DNA of 64,000 nucleotides from the IMG/VR virus record IMGVR_UViG_3300031759_000004, positions 62,001-126,000 of that record. The stretch is one strand, 5' to 3'. The position numbers and the translations under genes are program-made. The DNA is from a virus. Every line of letters begins with the position of its first letter. Position 1 is the stretch's first letter. This document shows positions 54,023 through 62,101 of the stretch, piece by piece. A model generated the notes under the pieces. It saw only the letters and a program-made list of their open reading frames with translations, was not told the DNA's origin and did no database searches.

Positions 54023-54376
54023 ATGATTGCAACCGTCACAGACAGCCAATTCGTCGGCGAGACTTTGTCTACGCTGTTCAGCGTCATCCAGCAGGGTCCG
54101 GCCAGCTTGATGGTGACGATGAAGAATAGCGGCGTCAACACGCTGAATTATGATTTTCAGGAATTCAACGGCACCTCCTGGGCGGACCTGGGCGCGCCGG
54201 GCAGCCTGCTCAACAACACGCTGATGGCCAACCAGGTGATCCAGCTGATCGTGACCTCCACGTATCCGCAGGTTCAGCTGGTAGGCAACGCCTCCGGCGG
54301 CGCGCTGTTGGAGTTCACGGTGGTCCGGTACTACAACCGGGCCAGCGGCGGAGCGCTGCCGCTCATCGCCGTCTAG
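54023..54376 (+). CDS. Small beta-rich virion protein
   Basis: This encodes 117 residues from ATG 54023. It is almost all beta, rich in Ser, Thr, Asn, Val and Leu, without Cys. Similar composition and the L-M-V-T-M-K-N segment relate it loosely to the 157-residue protein at 45251. A head-decoration or fibre role is possible. Its 3' end overlaps the convergent exonuclease gene by 14 nt. Confidence 0.66.
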   Translation: MIATVTDSQFVGETLSTLFSVIQQGPASLMVTMKNSGVNTLNYDFQEFNGTSWADLGAPGSLLNNTLMANQVIQLIVTSTYPQVQLVGNASGGALLEFTVVRYYNRASGGALPLIAV

Positions 54377-55196
54377 TCTGGTACTCCTCGTAGACGCGGC
54401 TGTACAACAGGCCGATGTTGGGGATACCGAGCGATTTGGCTTCCGCCACGGAAGCCAGCTGCAAACGTCCCGGATCAGGTACGTCCGGGACGTTGGTTTT
54501 TAAGCGGGTCAGCTCCAGGCACGCCAGGAACTGCTCCTGGCACTCCGGCGGCATTTGGCTCAGCAGCGCCGCCTTGGCCTCCTCGAACGTCATGTCTGGA
54601 TTTACCTTACGGAACAGCTCGCGGCACTTTTTAGGACCCCAGCCATGAACGCCCTTGATGTTGTCCACCGGGTCGCCGGTGATGGCCTGAACCAGCGCCA
54701 CCTGGCTGGCCCGGGGCACGCCCCATTTTCGCCGGATGTAGTCGGGCGAGAGGATGGTCTTGGTGTTCAGGCAATAGTAATGGATGTTCCCTCGCTGAAG
54801 CTGTTGCAGGTCCTTGTCACCCGAGACCACGTAAACTTCGTCCGTTTTGGCGGCGCGTACTGCGGCGGTTGCCACGACACTGTCTGCCTCGTACTGGTCG
54901 TGTTCAAAGTTGACAGTGCCAAAGAGGAACGCCAGAACATCTTTAACGGCTTCCTTGGTGTCATGATATACCTTTGGTTTGGTTTCTCGGCCCTTGTTGC
55001 TGGAAATGTTTTTGGGGTCCCAGCCGAACAGGGTCCGGTCTACGTACACCCCAAGTTTGTCGATGTCGGGATTCAGCAGGATCAGCAGTGAGCGCACCAT
55101 CAGACTGACCGCGTCCAGCGGTTCCCCGCCGCTGCGCTCGGCGGCGTACCAGGACCGGGCAAAAATACTATTTGCGTCAAAGCAGGCTGTTATCAT
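54363..55196 (-). CDS. 5'-3' exonuclease / RNase H-type (FEN family)
   Basis: This encodes 277 residues from ATG 55196. Metal-binding acids are visible at D8 (C-F-D-A-N-S), in Y-E-A-D-S-V-V-A near 103-110, and V-S-G-D-K-D-L near 124-130. The H3TH motif G-D-P-V-D-N-I-K-G-V-H-G-W-G-P-K follows near 170-185. T4 RNase H (305 residues) has the same order and removes RNA primers. It is transcribed against the tail genes and is divergent from the HNH endonuclease 14 nt away. Confidence 0.92.
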   Translation of the reverse strand: MITACFDANSIFARSWYAAERSGGEPLDAVSLMVRSLLILLNPDIDKLGVYVDRTLFGWDPKNISSNKGRETKPKVYHDTKEAVKDVLAFLFGTVNFEHDQYEADSVVATAAVRAAKTDEVYVVSGDKDLQQLQRGNIHYYCLNTKTILSPDYIRRKWGVPRASQVALVQAITGDPVDNIKGVHGWGPKKCRELFRKVNPDMTFEEAKAALLSQMPPECQEQFLACLELTRLKTNVPDVPDPGRLQLASVAEAKSLGIPNIGLLYSRVYEEYQTRRR

Positions 55197-55210
55197 GTGT
55201 AGGTACTGGT

Positions 55211-56014
55211 ATGAAAAAGCTAACGGTGCTTAAAAATAAATTTCCACCAGGCACTAGAACAGGAAAGCTAGTCGTCAAAGGCTACGAAAAATACGGCAAA
55301 CCTCCGTATTTTTGGATGCTCGTTTGTCGCTGTGACTGCGGCAATATAATTAGGGAAAGGCCGCACAGACTCATGGCTCGAACAGTTAAAAGCTGCGGCT
55401 GTAGTTTTGCTGGGTGCGCAACTGACAGGTTCAAGTCTACGTATCCAACAGGCTTAAAGTTCGGACAGCTTACGGTGATTGGCTATGATATTAAACCTTT
55501 TGAAACTGCGCAGCGCAATGGAAGTACAGTTGAACGACGCGTCATCTGTGTCTGCGCGTGCGGCAAGAAAAAGTCAATAGCGGTAAAATCGTTAAAATGC
55601 GGAGGAACCATCAGCTGCGGCTGTGTGGGGATCAAGAACAGGGTAGCGGCGGCAAAACGAGCATGGTCGTTACCTCCTGGTACCGCCTCGTTTAACGCAG
55701 TCTACGGTCAAGTCAAAAGACAGGCGGTGAACCGGGGTATAGCGTGGGTTTTGACCCCGGATGAATTTAAGCGCGTCGTAGCTGAAAAATGTTTTTACTG
55801 CGGAGCGCCGCCGTCAAAGTCGTACCGTACTCGTACATCAATCGTAGATTTTGTATACAACGGTATTGATCGTCTGGATTCTGGCTCTGGCTACACTGTC
55901 AGCAACTGCGTGCCCGCGTGCAAAGTGTGCAATTATGCCAAAAACACAATGAGTGTAGACGAATTCAAAACATGGATTCGCAACATATCAGCTCATTTTC
56001 TCGGGCTGCGCTGA
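55211..56014 (+). CDS. HNH homing endonuclease with zinc-ribbon repeats
   Basis: This encodes 267 residues from ATG 55211. Residues 10-75 and 80-150 are two related DNA-binding modules, each with C-x-C and C-G-C type cysteines (C-R-C-D-C-G and S-C-G-C; then C-V-C-A-C-G and S-C-G-C). The HNH nuclease lies at 195-260: C-F-Y-C-G-A, N-G-I-D-R-L-D, N-C-V-P-A-C-K-V-C-N and K-N. The gene is AT-rich and inserted between the exonuclease and gp26-like genes; its stop is adjacent to the stop of the frameshift extension at 56015. Confidence 0.88.
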   Translation: MKKLTVLKNKFPPGTRTGKLVVKGYEKYGKPPYFWMLVCRCDCGNIIRERPHRLMARTVKSCGCSFAGCATDRFKSTYPTGLKFGQLTVIGYDIKPFETAQRNGSTVERRVICVCACGKKKSIAVKSLKCGGTISCGCVGIKNRVAAAKRAWSLPPGTASFNAVYGQVKRQAVNRGIAWVLTPDEFKRVVAEKCFYCGAPPSKSYRTRTSIVDFVYNGIDRLDSGSGYTVSNCVPACKVCNYAKNTMSVDEFKTWIRNISAHFLGLR

Positions 56015-56194
56015 TCATCGCAATTTCGAGTTTCTCTCGTTTTCCTGCTCTACTTTTTCGTTGCGCCAGTGGACCATCTGGCGCAGGATGTCGTCGGGCA
56101 CGCGGCTTAGCTCCAGCGTCAGGCCCTTGCCATCCCAGGCCAGTTCAAACAGGGTTCTCCAGCGGTCTTGGCGGCTAATATAAGCCGCCTCAAC
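56015..56194 (-). CDS. Frameshift extension of the gp26-like gene
   Basis: After the stop of the gp26-like gene the +1 frame is open for 59 codons down to TGA 56017-56015 and reads like real protein: W-R-T-L-F-E-L-A-W-D-G-K-G-L, then W-R-N-E-K-V-E-Q-E-N. There is no ATG, GTG or TTG in its first 30 codons. The junction is TTTTTTC (56201-56195, minus strand), where phenylalanyl-tRNA can slip from UUU to UUC (+1). The fused product would be 312 residues. Tail assembly chaperones commonly use such shifts. Confidence 0.65.
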   Translation of the reverse strand, partial: VEAAYISRQDRWRTLFELAWDGKGLTLELSRVPDDILRQMVHWRNEKVEQENERNSKLR

Positions 56195-56954
56195 GAAAAA
56201 ACTCCTGACCCAGGTCCAGCACGTGGTCGAAGGTCTTCAGGCACTCGTCGCACTTGTGTGGCACGGCGGTGTTCAGATGCGGCGTGATGCGGCGGCCCTC
56301 CTTTTCGAGAAATTTGGAATCCGCTGGCGACAGCGCCCGAAACCATTGGATCAGCTCTTCCAGCGCGTCGGGTCGGGTGTCGTTGATGGTGACGACCCGC
56401 ATCAGGGTGCGCAGCAGTGTGTCAGGCACCCGGGCGCGCTCCACGGTGGGTCGGCCCACGATGGCGCGCTCGTCCTTGACCAACAGCGGGCGCACCTTGA
56501 CGACGTCCTGGACGTCCGGCAGGGTGATGACATCGAAACCGGGATAATCCGGCTCCTTGACCCCCACCGGCTCCAGCTCGTCAGGAATGGCGATGGTTTC
56601 GTCCTTCTTGGCCCCGCAGTGCGGACACACGGAGGTGTAGCGAATATGGTCGTTGGCCAGGCGCGCCCGGGACACCAGCAGGATCAGGTTGATCTCGTCG
56701 GCGACAAAATCGTCCAGCCTGCCGCCGTTGAGGTTGCAGCAGCGCTCGAACAGGCTAAAGATCAGCTCCTCCTTGGTCAGCTTGCGGGCGTTCTCCACGA
56801 ACCAGTCGTCAACTTCATTGTCCCAGGGGTAGACGGTCAATTTGCCGCCGGGCCAGGCCGTGGGGCTGGTGTAGCCGCGCGAGAGCAGGGTGATTTCCCG
56901 CTTGTACGCGTCTCGGCGCGGGACCAGTGATTTCAGGTTGGTGCGAATAGCCAT
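56190..56954 (-). CDS. gp26-like baseplate assembly protein, short form
   Basis: This encodes 254 residues from ATG 56954. The middle fits the T4 baseplate family PF12322 (gp26): a helix with E-I-N-L-I-L-L-V-S-R-A-R-L, then C-P-H-C-G-A near 136-140. A second pair, C-D-E-C, lies near 235-238. The end is L-G-Q-E-F-F-R followed by TGA. It is preceded by GTTCTTAG and lies after the gp5-like gene on the minus strand, matching hub assembly. The stop may be bypassed by frameshift (see 56015-56194). Confidence 0.8.
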   Translation of the reverse strand: MAIRTNLKSLVPRRDAYKREITLLSRGYTSPTAWPGGKLTVYPWDNEVDDWFVENARKLTKEELIFSLFERCCNLNGGRLDDFVADEINLILLVSRARLANDHIRYTSVCPHCGAKKDETIAIPDELEPVGVKEPDYPGFDVITLPDVQDVVKVRPLLVKDERAIVGRPTVERARVPDTLLRTLMRVVTINDTRPDALEELIQWFRALSPADSKFLEKEGRRITPHLNTAVPHKCDECLKTFDHVLDLGQEFFR

Positions 56955-56960
56955 AGGCCA

Positions 56961-56968
56961 CTAAGAAC
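56961..56968 (-). promoter_or_regulatory. GTTCTTAG start-proximal motif
   Basis: On the minus strand GTTCTTAG begins 14 nt before ATG 56954. Confidence 0.45.
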
Positions 56969-56975
56969 GCAAAAC

Positions 56976-57953
56976 TCAGTCTGCCACGGTGACGGTCTGC
57001 GAAAGCAGCTGCGTGGCCTCCGGGGTGATCGAGGACGTGGGCTGCGTGGGCGGCGACGTCGGGTTCCCTGGATTGCTGCTGGTGTGCGTGTGAACGGCCA
57101 GCCAGACGAACAGGGAATTGATCCATTCCACCAGGTAATTGCCCAAAACGGCCTGCTGGGTAGCCCCAATGCCCAGCGTCAGGTTGGTGAAGCCCAGCAC
57201 CATTTCCCCGACGGTGGTCAGGTTCAGGTCGCTCAGGCTGTCGATGGTGATGTCGCCGACGGTGGAAATGTCAATGTTGTCGAAAGCGGTCAGGGCGATG
57301 CCGCCGCCGCTGTCTACACTGAAGTCATCGGCCAGGGTCTGCCAGGAAAAGCTGTTGGAGATGCCGGTCACGCCTTCGTAGACATTGAAGTACAGGTCCT
57401 GGAGCACGTTGAACTTGACCGTGTCGTCCAGATCGTCGAACTGGCAGTAGTTGCCGTTGGGCGTCGTGACCATGATGTTGCCGTCCGAAGAGCCGACCTC
57501 GGTGTCGTCGGTCAGAACAATGCGGTACCCGGCGCTGGTGGTGGCGATCAGCGAACCCTCGTTCATCTCGATGGCGTGGCTGTAGCGGGTCCAGACGGTG
57601 CGGTTGGGCTTGCCCACGGGCGTGCCGATGTCATAGGTGTGCAGCTTCAGTTTCTGCGCCCCGTTCATGGTTTGCATGCCCCACTCCCAGATGGGCTTTT
57701 CCGGCTCCCCATCCAGGAAGCGAACCCAGACGGGATCGCCCGGCTCCGGTATCTGGGAGAAGCCCCCGCTCAGGGCACTGCCACCGGCAGGCATGCCTGC
57801 TGGCATGGCCCATGGCAGGTCGCCGGTGCCGATGTAGCCCGAGCCGGTGGCGCTGGTGCCATAGACGTGCGGGACGCGAACCTTCAACCGGCCAAGTTTC
57901 AGCGGGTCCTGGTTTAGCTCCACCGTTCCGGCATACGTAAAGTTAAGGTTCAT
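56976..57953 (-). CDS. Baseplate hub/spike protein (gp5/gpV-like)
   Basis: This encodes 325 residues from ATG 57953. Residues 5-110 form the OB-fold shared by T4 gp5, P2 gpV and VgrG: L-G-R-L-K-V-R-V-P-H-V-Y-G, then D-L-P-W-A-M-P, then P-E-P-G-D-P-V-W-V-R-F-L-D-G with I-W-E-W-G. Residues 150-260 are a repetitive beta region like the spike prism. No lysozyme domain is present, unlike T4 gp5. A Thr/Pro/Ser tail follows. It pierces the outer membrane at the tail tip. Confidence 0.88.
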   Translation of the reverse strand: MNLNFTYAGTVELNQDPLKLGRLKVRVPHVYGTSATGSGYIGTGDLPWAMPAGMPAGGSALSGGFSQIPEPGDPVWVRFLDGEPEKPIWEWGMQTMNGAQKLKLHTYDIGTPVGKPNRTVWTRYSHAIEMNEGSLIATTSAGYRIVLTDDTEVGSSDGNIMVTTPNGNYCQFDDLDDTVKFNVLQDLYFNVYEGVTGISNSFSWQTLADDFSVDSGGGIALTAFDNIDISTVGDITIDSLSDLNLTTVGEMVLGFTNLTLGIGATQQAVLGNYLVEWINSLFVWLAVHTHTSSNPGNPTSPPTQPTSSITPEATQLLSQTVTVAD

Positions 57954-57960
57954 GCTCAAG

Positions 57961-57968
57961 GTAGTTAC
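57961..57968 (+). promoter_or_regulatory. GTAGTTAC start-proximal motif
   Basis: GTAGTTAC begins 12 nt before ATG 57973. An ATG at 57952 would put it inside the gene, so the motif favours 57973. Confidence 0.5.
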
Positions 57969-57972
57969 TCAA

Positions 57973-58842
57973 ATGTCGCGTGACGCTGATAATAAGAACC
58001 TGGTTAACCTTTGGGGACGGCAGACGGACGCCAACACGTCCAGCGTGCTGGAACCGCAGCGCTCGGACTTGTTCCTGGTGGACCTGACCCTGGCGGCGGG
58101 CGGCATCCAGAGCGCCGCCAACGTCAAGCTCAACGCGCAGCTGCGCCAGTTTGTGCGCAGCGTCAGCCTGCCTGAAGTCAGGCTCAAGGCGGAAGTGTTC
58201 CGCCGGGACTCGGTGCCGTACAACATGCCCAACTGGGACGACCCGGTGGAAGCCGCTAAAATCACCTTTGTGGTGGACACCTGGGAGGGCACCGACCGCA
58301 GTGACACGGCGGACCTGCTGGACGCCTGGGTGGCGCTGACGCGGGCGGGGCGCGGGGCACGCTACGGCGGGTTTGCGGGCCTCAGTCCCCAGGGATATTT
58401 CACCCTGGACAGCAATTTTAGCACGACTTGCCGGTTCGACATCAACGTCAGCTTGCTGCGCGGCAACATGCAGAATATCGTCCAGGGGCTGAGCGGCACG
58501 ACGACCACCGGCCAGGTAAACGGTGCCCAGCTCGCTGCGGTGGCCAAGTACAACAGCCTGCTGAAGCAGCAGGCGGCCAGGCAGTCGAACCAGGGCGCGG
58601 CCACCAGCACGCCCGCTGGTCCGCAGGGCGCACCGTCCGCCACGGCGGCAGCCACCCTGCCTCAGATGGAGGAACACACCAAGTGGGTGCTGCGGCAGTG
58701 CTGGTGCGCCGGGTACAAGCTGTCGGACCTGAATTACACCGAATCCCAGCTGCTGACCCTGGAAGCCACGTTTTACCCGGAAGCGGTGGAACGGTACACG
58801 TCCACCCTCAACTTTAACGGCGCACCGACGATACCCTCATGA
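57973..58842 (+). CDS. Tail-tube-like baseplate protein (gp54/gp48 class)
   Basis: This encodes 289 residues from ATG 57973. L-E-P-Q-R-S-D-L-F-L-V-D-L near 22-34 matches the tube protein at 52129. S-V-S-L-P-E-V-R, an I-T-F-V-V-D-T-W strand and T-L-E-A-T-F-Y-P-E near the C-terminus fit the tube fold. A Gln/Ala/Thr-rich insert lies near 185-230. Baseplate tube initiators of myophages (T4 gp48, gp54) resemble tube proteins this way. It overlaps the next gene by 4 nt. Confidence 0.75.
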   Translation: MSRDADNKNLVNLWGRQTDANTSSVLEPQRSDLFLVDLTLAAGGIQSAANVKLNAQLRQFVRSVSLPEVRLKAEVFRRDSVPYNMPNWDDPVEAAKITFVVDTWEGTDRSDTADLLDAWVALTRAGRGARYGGFAGLSPQGYFTLDSNFSTTCRFDINVSLLRGNMQNIVQGLSGTTTTGQVNGAQLAAVAKYNSLLKQQAARQSNQGAATSTPAGPQGAPSATAAATLPQMEEHTKWVLRQCWCAGYKLSDLNYTESQLLTLEATFYPEAVERYTSTLNFNGAPTIPS

Positions 58843-59978
58843 GCAACCTTTCGCAGTCGGTCATCAACCTGGTCACCCAGTTTCGACCGCCGTTTTCCCG
58901 GTCAGCCACCCTGCTGTACGCGTACACCGCCGAGGGCAGCGTCAACCTGGGCATCACCGTGCAGCTGGCGGCGGGAGAGAGCGCCATCGCTCCGGCCACG
59001 GGGACGGTCAGCCGGATATGGACGTCGCTCCCGGAGTTTTACACGGAAGACCCGGTGCTGCTGGCCACGTACGCCACCAACGTCACCATTGACTGCGGCC
59101 TGGGCGTGCTGGTGACGCTTAGTGGCCTGGCTTCCACCGGGCTGGTCACGGGGCAGCCCGTTACGCGCGGGGCGCTGGTTGGACCGCCGAAAACCAGCCA
59201 AATCTGGATGGGAGTGCTCGTCGGCACCGTCCCGTTGGACCCTCTGCGGCTAAATCCAACCTTTTTGGTGCAAGATGGGGCCGAGGTCCTGGGCCAGTAC
59301 GACATGATCCGGTTCGCTCCTGACGTCCTGCCGCGCGATCTGAGTGGTGGCACGGCAGCCACCCTGGTCGGCGGGAAGCGCTATTTTACGCCGGACGCGA
59401 CGCAGCTGCTGGTCAATGTCGATTTTAACGGCACGGGTCTCAAGCAGGGTCCGGCTCAGGTCGGCAAAACCGCCAGCGACTACTGGAATGTCTACACTCC
59501 CGCCAGTTATACGGCAACGGTGGACCATACCTGCGGCTACGGATACGGGTATGGTTGGGTGTTTTCCAGTGCTCCGCTGATTCCGCTGCTGAATTACGAC
59601 CGCAGCCTGAGCGTCGTTTATTTGGAACGGGTTGCGCCGCTGACATCGGCGGCAGGCACCCAGAGCACTTTTGATCCCATGTTGAACACGTACGCAGGCG
59701 GTCCGTCCGTGCCCAACACGTTCAACCTGCGCAACATCCCGCCCGGCAGCTACACCCTGTACGTCTATTCGGCAGCCGCCTCGGGCACCAGCAGCGTCTA
59801 CATTGGAGTTAATGGCGGTGCTCCTGTCTTGCACACGGTCAACAACACGGCAGCTACGTCTTTTGTAGCCGGTCAGAACTACGTGGCCGTTTCGGCGGCG
59901 GTCAACAGCACGGGAAAAATGAGCTTTGCGGTCTATGGGTACCTGTCGGGACTGCAACTACTCCGAACCGGCAGCTGA
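58839..59978 (+). CDS. Structural protein with degenerate M23-peptidase-like domain
   Basis: This encodes 379 residues from ATG 58839. Residues 30-130 follow the M23/LytM beta layout: G-I-T-V-Q-L, A-I-A-P-A-T-G-T-V-S-R-I-W, V-T-I-D-C-G-L-G-V-L-V-T-L-S-G-L, G-Q-P-V-T-R-G-A-L-V-G. The zinc ligands expected there (H and D, then HxH) are absent, so it should not cleave cell wall. Residues 190-379 are beta-rich with G-Y-G-Y-G-Y-G and Ser/Thr, perhaps a carbohydrate-binding or fibre domain. Role in the tail is inferred. Confidence 0.65.
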   Translation: MSNLSQSVINLVTQFRPPFSRSATLLYAYTAEGSVNLGITVQLAAGESAIAPATGTVSRIWTSLPEFYTEDPVLLATYATNVTIDCGLGVLVTLSGLASTGLVTGQPVTRGALVGPPKTSQIWMGVLVGTVPLDPLRLNPTFLVQDGAEVLGQYDMIRFAPDVLPRDLSGGTAATLVGGKRYFTPDATQLLVNVDFNGTGLKQGPAQVGKTASDYWNVYTPASYTATVDHTCGYGYGYGWVFSSAPLIPLLNYDRSLSVVYLERVAPLTSAAGTQSTFDPMLNTYAGGPSVPNTFNLRNIPPGSYTLYVYSAAASGTSSVYIGVNGGAPVLHTVNNTAATSFVAGQNYVAVSAAVNSTGKMSFAVYGYLSGLQLLRTGS

Positions 59979-59982
59979 TTCA

Positions 59983-59990
59983 GTTCTAAA
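59983..59990 (+). promoter_or_regulatory. GTTCTAAA start-proximal motif
   Basis: GTTCTAAA begins 13 nt before ATG 59996. Confidence 0.4.
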
Positions 59991-59995
59991 GCTGC

Positions 59996-62101
59996 ATGGC
60001 ATGGCCTGAACATCGTTTTGTCTCGGCGGTAATGGTGGTGCGCCCCTGTGATTTACGGGACGCGGCGCTAAACTCGATTTACTGCTTTATTCGCCAGACC
60101 TGGCCGGTAAAAGAGTTGATCGTGGTTAACAGCACCGGTGTCGCCCTGGCTCCGCCGAACGCCGATATTCAGGAAGTGGTCGGTCTCCCTCTGCCCTACG
60201 GCGAATTGCGCAACCAGGCGCTGGCGCTGGCCACTGGCGAGTGGATTTTTAACTGGCTGCCGGACGCCTGGTATGCGCCTGAATACCTCGACACCCTGCT
60301 GGGCAAAGCCAACGGCGCAAACGTGCTGCTGTATGGCCAGGACCGGCGCTTCTGCGGCTACGCCAAGGCAGCTCTGGGCAAGATTCGTTATGACGACCAC
60401 GGCTACGAGCACCTGTTTCTGGGTCAGTTGGGAACCCCGGTAGCGGTGCATTCCGACCGCGTCCTGGCCCACCACGTTAAGTCGGAGACCAAGGTCCGAG
60501 ACGCGGAAGCGCCCAAGCTGACGGTCGCGTCGCCCAAGCCGGACGGCTCAGTAATCGTAAATTTGGGGCGCATCGGTGACATCATTAACGTGCTGCCGGT
60601 TTGCCGGGCGCTCTTTCTGCGCAGCGGCATCGCGCCCAAAATGATGGTCTGCCCGGAGTTTGCCGCCATACTGGAACGGGTAAGCTACGTGGAGCCAGTG
60701 TTGTTTCAAGGCAGCCTTCACGACGCCGAATCGGCGGTAAAGGAAGTCGAGGGCACCGGGCTTAAGGCGACCAACTGCATGTTTTTTGGAACGTCTAAAA
60801 ATCGCAAGACCGGCGCTAACTTTCTGAAAGCCCAGTGGGAGAAGCTTGGCTACCTGGAGCAGTGGGGCAAGCTGCCGCTGGTGTTTGACCGTCGAAACGC
60901 GACCGCCGAGACGGCGGTGTTCGACCGGTTCAACCCCGACTCGCCGTACGTGGTCACCTGCTTAAAAAGCCATTCCTCGCCGCCGACCGATGCTGAGGCT
61001 GCCTGGGTGCAAAAGTTGCTGGCCGAACTCTGCCGGGAATGGGGCTGGTCGGTTGTAGACATTTCTGAGGTACGGTTGGACAACTTTGCGGATTTTCTGC
61101 TGCTGCTGGAAAATGCGAAACTGCTAGTCTGTGCCGACACGGCCATTTTGCACCTGAACCGGGCGACCAACACGCCGTCCATACACTTCGGAAGGCCCAA
61201 GTGGGAATGCTCGGGCCGGGTGGAGAACGTGGTCTTTCATTGTCCCTGGATCGAGCTTACGCTGTGGGAGAATAGCATCCGCGAAGCCTTCCTTTCCGTG
61301 GCCCGGCCCGATCTGCCCTCCGTTCCGCTCCTGATCCACGGTAAACCGCGCCTGGTCAGTATCTGCTATCTGCCGCCGCCGGAAGTCGGGCACAATGACG
61401 TGTTTTTCCGCAATTTAAGCGCCAATCCCCCGACGTTCCCGGTGCATTACGTCAGCGAGACCCCGGATTATCAGCCGCAGCACCTGCTGGCCGAGCCGAT
61501 CAGGTGCGGAGCCAACACCCACGTTACCGGCATTGGTATTTTCAACGAGGTGATCAAAGTGGCGGAACAGTTGGACGCCGAGTTTTTCATGCCCATTGAA
61601 CCCGACTGCCGGGTCAAAGGCGGGGCCTGGGACGAGCGCCTGCTGCGCGAGGCGCTGGCCCACAACCCGGACTTTTTGCTGGCAGGCACCCCGGTGCCCT
61701 TTCACACTCAATTTGCCGGTCCCGGGGTGCGCACGATATGCCGCTTGATTGTGCGCGAGTATAACCGGGTGACCGGTGCCCACATTTACTCCCTGCGCGA
61801 CGAGTGGCTGCCGCGCGAGCAGTGGACGCTGTTTCCCAACGGATGCTTCGCCATTTACCGGACCAAGGAAGTGGTTGCCGCCTGGAAAAGCGGAATCTAC
61901 ACCGACAAGCCCTGGGACATGCGCGTCGGCCTGGAGCTGGCGCGGACCTACGGCCTGGAGTACCTGGAGCGCTTCTCGCCCGTCACCCAGGCGCTGTCCT
62001 TTAACGGCGAGTGCTTTATCCAGCGCGACTACCAAAAGCGAAGGCTCGTAGCCGGAGCGGTCGCCGGAATACACAACATTAAAGACACATGGACACCCTA
62101 A
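59996..62101 (+). CDS. Three-domain glycosyltransferase
   Basis: This encodes 701 residues from ATG 59996. Residues 1-150 resemble a GT2-like N-terminus (L-I-V-V-N-S, G-E-L-R-N-Q-A-L-A-L-A-T-G-E-W, W-L-P-D). Residues 180-440 look like GT9 (N-L-G-R-I-G-D-I-I-N-V-L-P-V near 183-196; C-A-D-T-A-I-L-H-L-N-R-A-T-N-T-P near 378-393). Residues 455-700 are a third GT-A-like domain with P-I-E-P-D-C-R. The N-terminal part is duplicated at 63487. Such multi-domain enzymes could build several sugars of one chain. It overlaps the methyltransferase gene by 13 nt. Confidence 0.82.
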   Translation: MAWPEHRFVSAVMVVRPCDLRDAALNSIYCFIRQTWPVKELIVVNSTGVALAPPNADIQEVVGLPLPYGELRNQALALATGEWIFNWLPDAWYAPEYLDTLLGKANGANVLLYGQDRRFCGYAKAALGKIRYDDHGYEHLFLGQLGTPVAVHSDRVLAHHVKSETKVRDAEAPKLTVASPKPDGSVIVNLGRIGDIINVLPVCRALFLRSGIAPKMMVCPEFAAILERVSYVEPVLFQGSLHDAESAVKEVEGTGLKATNCMFFGTSKNRKTGANFLKAQWEKLGYLEQWGKLPLVFDRRNATAETAVFDRFNPDSPYVVTCLKSHSSPPTDAEAAWVQKLLAELCREWGWSVVDISEVRLDNFADFLLLLENAKLLVCADTAILHLNRATNTPSIHFGRPKWECSGRVENVVFHCPWIELTLWENSIREAFLSVARPDLPSVPLLIHGKPRLVSICYLPPPEVGHNDVFFRNLSANPPTFPVHYVSETPDYQPQHLLAEPIRCGANTHVTGIGIFNEVIKVAEQLDAEFFMPIEPDCRVKGGAWDERLLREALAHNPDFLLAGTPVPFHTQFAGPGVRTICRLIVREYNRVTGAHIYSLRDEWLPREQWTLFPNGCFAIYRTKEVVAAWKSGIYTDKPWDMRVGLELARTYGLEYLERFSPVTQALSFNGECFIQRDYQKRRLVAGAVAGIHNIKDTWTP

